Below are positions 59,129 to 64,000 of a stretch of 64,000 bases of DNA, piece by piece. Under the pieces are notes generated by a model, which was not told where the DNA came from, did not search any database, and saw nothing but the letters and a program-made list of their open reading frames with translations. Every line of letters starts with the position of its first letter. The stretch's first letter is position 1. The DNA is from Chimonanthus salicifolius (Eukaryota > Streptophyta > Magnoliopsida > Laurales > Calycanthaceae): contig CM023542.1 in the NCBI GenBank assembly GCA_013350335.1, positions 4,518,025 to 4,582,024 of the forward strand, read 5' to 3'. Position numbers and translations under genes: made by a program.

Positions 59129-59290
59129 ATCTCTTTTCTCTCTCCCTCTTTCTCCTTAGACTACGCGTGAATTAAGAGACTCAGACGAATTACAGATTTG
59201 GACCGAACGGAAAAGAAATTCGAACGCCGTGGAGTATGTCGGAGAGAGATGAGATTTTTTTTTTTCTTTCTAATGATCGTGAGAGTGAGA

Positions 59291-59346
59291 AGATATTTAG
59301 GAAGAAGTACTGTTACTTGTTAGATATTTGATGGTCGTGAGATTCG
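59291..59346 (-). promoter_or_regulatory. Clock-type motif cluster upstream of the LUX-like gene
   Basis: In gene orientation AAATATCT occurs at 59298-59291 and 59329-59322. Each matches 8 of 9 bases of the evening element AAAATATCT. GATTCG at 59341-59346 matches the published LUX-binding consensus GATWCG. They lie about 160-220 bases before the start codon. Function is inferred from motif match only. Confidence 0.5.
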
Positions 59347-59577
59347 GAGATAACGAATACGGAAGAAGAGATTTCATATCTATTATTGGGTGGCCCACGC
59401 CGGATTCTTGTGTGCGTCTTCTACTATCCTTCAACGGATCTGGAAAAAATCATGGGTAAAAAATTCGCTGGTATCGAGGGCTGATACTGTCCTTATCGGC
59501 TAAGATATGTTTTTAACGCAGATGAGTTGATTTATTAAGTAGATTGAGATAATAACTCATATATTAATTTTTCAAGG

Positions 59578-59690
59578 TTTTTTTTTAAAAAAATTAAGTG
59601 TGGAAAACTGTGGGATACCGAGCGTAAAACTCCCGCAGATGAGCCCACTACTCTTATGGCACACTAAAGCCATAGGATGATTTTGATTAT
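59578..59690 (-). repeat. Truncated SINE related to 49333-49483
   Basis: Plus-strand T run then AAGTGTGGAAAACTGTGGGA, TACCGAGCGTAAAACTCC and GATGAGCCCACTACTCTTAT. Each aligns with the 49333 element (AGGTGTGGGAAATCGCGAGA, TACCTAGTGTAAAACCTTC, GTGATCCCACTATCCCTAGG). The tRNA-like head is missing. Confidence 0.55.
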
Positions 59691-59754
59691 AGTTGAGTTG
59701 TCAAAATCATTTATAAATTATCTTATCAAATTAAATAAATTTTAAGTTTTGTAG

Positions 59755-60176
59755 CAGGGGTACTGATATCAGGCTGATACGAAACGTATCGGCCGATATA
59801 TATCGGTTTTTAACAAAACAGTAATATCGGCCGATACGTATTGTATCGGCTGTCTAGCCCATTTCTCGGCAAATATGGCCGATATACAGACGATATATAT
59901 CGATCCGATATCGGCCGAAATGATTTATATCGGTATTTAAAAAAAATAAAAATAGTGATGAGCACAAGTCAAAATAGCGGCCGATATTGGCCCAATATTG
60001 GCCCACATATCGGCCGATATGTACGTTTTCAAATTAAAAAAAAAAAAGTTTTTTTTCAGTTTTTTTATATTTTTTAATTCAGAAAAAATAAAATAATATC
60101 GATATTTAAAAAAAAAAGGAGAGAGAATCATATCGGCCGATAATTCGGCCCATATGGGGCATTTTTTGCACCCCTG
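59755..60176. mobile_element. hAT-type MITE with perfect 8-bp target duplication
   Basis: Bounded by CAGGGGTA on the left and TGCACCCCTG on the right, and flanked by an exact 8-bp direct repeat TTTTGTAG (59747-59754 and 60177-60184), the hallmark of hAT transposition. The 422-bp interior has no coding frame but carries at least five exact TCGGCCGA palindromes, mostly within ATCGGCCGATA, plus several near-copies. A diverged relative lies at 43080-43450. Confidence 0.85.
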
Positions 60177-61276
60177 TTTTGTAGTTTTCTATTTAAAGTC
60201 AAATTATTTATTAAATAAATTTTAATAAAACAATCCTTTTGTTTGAACAAATTCACATACTCAATTTAAATTCTTTTCTCTGAATTTGATGGATACAAAT
60301 TTTTAGTTGATTCATAGATTATCAAATGAAGTTGAGCTCAAAGTGAGATTAATTAAAAAATAGTGCACTTTCAGAGAAAGTTTAAAGACCGTAGACGATA
60401 AATTGAGAAACACTCTTTAAAATGATTTTTATCACAGTGACCTTACTTTACAAATTTTATGTCAGTTTCTGAATACTTTATATTTGTAGATTGTAGTCAT
60501 TCCATTTTAATGTTTATATTGATTTCTCATTCATGTATGTGCTTTAAGATATTAAATAGCATCCACTCATCTTTTGATTTGTAGAAATAATAGTTAACTT
60601 TTTTAATATCTTTTATTATGATTTTATCCTTTTTTATTATAGCAATATATATTAGGCTAGCGATCCTTTCACTGGTATTTTATATAATCCGACACGGGTT
60701 TTACTATATTGCCTATTTTGCCCTTCGAACCGGCTCGTCGAACCCTTAAAATCGGTTCGCCGGATCACTGACGCTTCCACTGCAGTACAAATCGGCTTAC
60801 TGACCGACTCACTGAAGTTTAATCTAAGTGAGATTATTTTCATATAGAATAGTAAATCGGATCCTTGAATTTTTTTTAAATGTGTTCGTACGACAGAATG
60901 GAAGGGTAAAATGGACAATAGCCTAAATCCCGTATCTCATTACACAAAACGCCCGTGAGAAGATCGCTACTCTATATATTAACACTCAAAATTTTGTGTG
61001 GAATCTTTAATTCTAAGATAGAATTAGGAACCTACTTGGAGACTACAAGAATTAGATGGATGTTCTTGGAACACAGAGACTGATTTAAAAATAATCTCTA
61101 TTTGACCGTTTAACTTCATTTTCTATATTAACACTAAAATCCTATATTTGAGAAGGCCAATATATGTAAATTTTATTTTGGCCTCTTCAATTTTGTTTAT
61201 AATTTTAATAAATTGTACCATAAATTTTAATATTTCAACTAAATTAATATTTTTAATACTATCTAACATATTATAA

Positions 61277-61423
61277 TCAAAGGTTTGGTGCATTGACCAG
61301 AAGCAGGGGTTATGAGTTCAAATCTTTTCTCGTAGTTTTATCGAATCTGTATGGGTACGTAGGCATGCAAAGACTGGTTAAGTATTCTACGAGATTTTGG
61401 ACACGTCGGTCATTAAAAAAAAA
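61277..61423 (+). mobile_element. SINE-like element
   Basis: A-box-like GGTTTGGTGCATTGACCAG, B-box-like GGGTTATGAGTTCAAATC, a body with TATTCTACGAGATTTTGGAC, and a poly-A run at 61414-61423. The body is shared with 29567-29745. About 147 bp. Confidence 0.6.
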
Positions 61424-62729
61424 GGTTTGGACTGTGAACTCTAACGTTGTTGGAAAGTACTGAAACTGTAGTCCAAGGACCTATTTAATACAATTTCCAT
61501 TTTATTATCTTAATTCTCCTTTGGCTGTTTCTTCTGTGTGCAGTTGTATGTCACAATGGATCACTGAATTCAACAATTGATCAAAGTAGAGAAATCAAAA
61601 TTGTGCGTATTAATATGAAAGTTCACATCAAAAATTTCATGGGATTCAAATTTAAATATTATTTATGTAAACACTGATATCTAAAAGTCAACCTAAATAT
61701 GAATTCAATACTTCAACTTGATCGCCTTGCCTCGTGTCTTTAAATTGAAAGCCTTTTACATTTTAAAATATCTATTTTAGATAAATAATAAGTTTTAGAA
61801 GAATCTCAAAAAATAAATTGTTGTTGTAATTTCTATTTAATTATGTAATTCAAATCATTAAAGAGTGAAGGAAAAATATAATTCTTCTTTGGGTTTCACC
61901 ATATGGGACTCAATTGTCATTGTCTCAACACCATCTATTTTGAACTTAAAACATACTTAATAGTTTTAAACATAAATTGATAAGAAAGATTTATTAACAT
62001 ACAAAGATCTAAAAATATACAACTTTATATAAAGACAATTAAATAAAATATGTATTACCCTGATCCGAATTAGACTTAATCAATATGATAAATCATATTT
62101 TAATCTGTTAATTATAGAGATTATGGTTAGGCTTTATGAAAAGCCCAGGTTTGGTCCAATCATAATATGATGGCTCGATGATCTAACTCATCAAGTTGGA
62201 AGGACAAAATGATAATTTACCATTTATCGATATTATTTTTACTATTTATGTAATTATTTGATTATTGTTGAGTAATATAAATTTCCTTAATTAAGGATTC
62301 TAATTTGTAAGTATATTATATTATTATTTTCATAAGATGTTATTAAAAACTACCCGAAAATATCCCGAAAGTGAAGAAATAAATATTTTTAAATGATTTT
62401 AGAAATGAGAAAAATTTAAGAAAAATATGTGTTTTAGATATTATTATAAGTGTTTAGTTTATGTCTTCAAATTTTGAAAATTAAAGTTTTGAACCCTTTT
62501 TATAAATACAAGTTAAATTAAGTAAATAGTGTCAAAATGTAAATTTTGTTTAAATCTATGGATTTTGATAAAATTTAAATCTCCAAAAATTTATGATGAA
62601 TAGAGTTTATAAAACCCAACATTTTTGTTAAGTTAGATTAATTTAATTAAGATTAATAAATCATATAATTAGTTAAAATTTAATTAAAGAGGAAATGGAC
62701 TTATTCGCAAAATCTACTAAAGGACTTAT

Positions 62730-63360
62730 TTGCAAATTCTACAAATGATTGCATACCTCTATGTGGCCGGAAGCTGGCGTTGACTCATGCAGATGCACGT
62801 GGCTAGCAGGTGAGGTGTCCTTCACCTGGCTTTGCTAGAGGGTTTACTACGCTACCAGTCCATCAGACCTGTTAGGTGTGGAAAATGAACCTAGAAAATC
62901 CACTGTTTCTGAATTCGTATTTCACACAGCTGTTTCCCGTCTCTGCTCTGTTACTGATGACAGAGGAAGAAGACGACTCTCGGAAGGTCCGAGAGTTGGG
63001 CTTCGGAAGATCCAAGGGCAACACTTCAGAAGTTCCGAACTTTGTTCGGGTTCCAAAGTGTCCAGAGGCCAAATGTATTTTCTGTCTCTGCTGACGGGGA
63101 TGTTCTGAGACTGTTCAGAAGAGTCGAGCTGTTCAGAAGTTCCGAGCTTTTCTCGGCAAGTTCCGAGCTTTTCTCGGCAAGTTCCGAGACACACTGAGAC
63201 CCACTGGTTTTTTGTTCTTTTTTTTGTTCGGAAGCACCCTCGGAAGTTCCGAAGGACAGAACTCATGTTCCGAAGGTTCTGTAAACCCAGTTTTAGGCCG
63301 TGGCTCAGAAGATCCGAAGCCACAGTACCTGATTCCGAGACATGTTCCGAGGAGCCCAGT
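62730..63360. repeat. TTCCGA/TCGGAA-rich repetitive block, possible LTR-retrotransposon fragment
   Basis: Noticeably GC-richer than its surroundings and dense in GTTCCGAG, AAGTTCCGAA, TCGGAAG and CAGAAG words. It includes an exact 21-bp tandem pair at 63138-63179 (unit AGTTCCGAGCTTTTCTCGGC plus one base). Such reiterated words occur in some plant LTR elements, but I see no LTR ends, primer-binding site or coding domain here, so the class is uncertain. Confidence 0.4.
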
Positions 63361-64000
63361 TCTGAATTGTGAAGTTTAGTCTAAATTAGGATTTCATGAT
63401 TTAGATCTTAGGTTTTAATGTGATGTTTATACTCCTTTTAATTAAAAGTGTTACTAACCCTTTTTCCTTGGTATTATTATATAAATATATATTATGTATT
63501 CACTTCCAGGCCGACACTTTCTATCTGTAGCTGACTCAGCCCGATAGCTATCATCAGCCGAGCGATTATCTTCGCCGCTCGGTAGAAAAGAAGGGTTCGG
63601 GCACTGAGTGACCTCTAAGCCTAACTTGCTATAAGAGTAGTGGCATGAGCATCTTATATCTCTAAGGCCTAACTCTATATGCCTACATAGTCATTTCCAG
63701 AAGACAATATGAGAAGTGGCCTGAGCACTCTATTATATATTGTTGATTATTGTAACTTAAAATGGTTAGTAACTAAATAGGAGACTCAGATCCATTTCCC
63801 CTAGAGTTTTCCCGAAATATAATAGAAAGATTTGAAATGCTATGAGTATACATTGCATTGTATCTATGTATATTGACTGATTATTGATTGTATATCTATT
63901 TGCATGTTTGACAGATACTTCGATACCCCACATATTTTCGGTGAGAAGACTTAACATTGCAGTAGGATAAATCAAGTTAAGAGAATCTAGTGCAATGAGT

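Larger units (their letters stand above)
60185..64000. other. Intergenic, no gene seen
   Basis: AT-rich spacer to the right edge with one SINE (61277-61423), a GC-richer TTCCGA-rich block (62730-63360), and at 63500-63720 a block with GCCGAGCGATTATCTTCGCC whose origin I cannot name. No consistent coding frame. Confidence 0.5.

Noticed and set aside
58553..59170. 205-codon plus-strand frame opposite the LUX-like gene
   Set aside because: Antisense shadow of the GC-rich intronless LUX coding region; composition is low-complexity Gly/Glu/Arg and matches no family I know.

Overview
The window is nuclear DNA from a flowering plant. The genes have GT-AG introns, one encodes a chloroplast import protein, and the spacers are AT-rich and full of SINEs, MITEs, truncated LINEs and GA/TA microsatellites. 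The families (L-type lectin kinase, CYCD5, LUX, thaumatin-like, TOC75) are general to angiosperms. The long introns and the style of the intergenic repeats would suit a woody magnoliid or early-diverging eudicot, but that is an impression and cannot be proved here.

Layout, left to right. (1) 1-1626, minus strand: an L-type lectin receptor kinase, cut by the window edge and carrying one frameshift in the lectin domain. (2) 3328-4470, minus: a 5'-truncated LINE. (3) 6689-10206, minus: a four-exon hAT-transposase-derived gene (BED zinc finger, DUF659, hAT C-terminus), probably with a 5'-UTR intron up to about 11280. (4) 13200-20383, plus: an eight-exon GID4/VID24 gene with a LINE fragment and a SINE in its introns, followed by a LINE copy at 20823-22183 with an 11-bp target-site duplication. 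(5) 26044-30046, plus: a six-exon D-type cyclin (CYCD5-like) with an LxCxE motif; its introns hold two SINEs, a MITE and a tandem duplication. (6) 32444-33205: a Tourist-like MITE forming the proximal upstream region of (7) 33337-42542, plus: seven-exon TOC75. (8) 46801-47632, plus: a two-exon thaumatin-like protein, with a 62-bp tandem repeat just after the stop. (9) 49998-55041, plus: a four-exon 2-oxoglutarate/Fe(II) dioxygenase (SRG1-like). (10) 58268-59128, minus: an intronless GARP transcription factor of the LUX/PCL1 type with clock-type sites upstream. (11) 59200-64000: MITE, SINEs and an unclassified TTCCGA-rich repeat.

The genes are independent housekeeping, regulatory and defence loci; no operon or cluster logic links them. 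Gene models were built by hand from reading frame, splice sites and family knowledge. For every multi-exon model that lies wholly inside the window, the exon phases close exactly: 754, 214, 315, 791, 247 and 367 codons.

I did not find a convincing new biological system. The most interesting non-genic signals are a hAT-type MITE family built from repeated TCGGCCGA palindromes, a second MITE family ending in a long GGGTAGCCATTTAGACACCC-like inverted repeat, several SINE families (one abutting a cyclin splice donor), and thaumatin-like protein cysteines beyond the usual sixteen.
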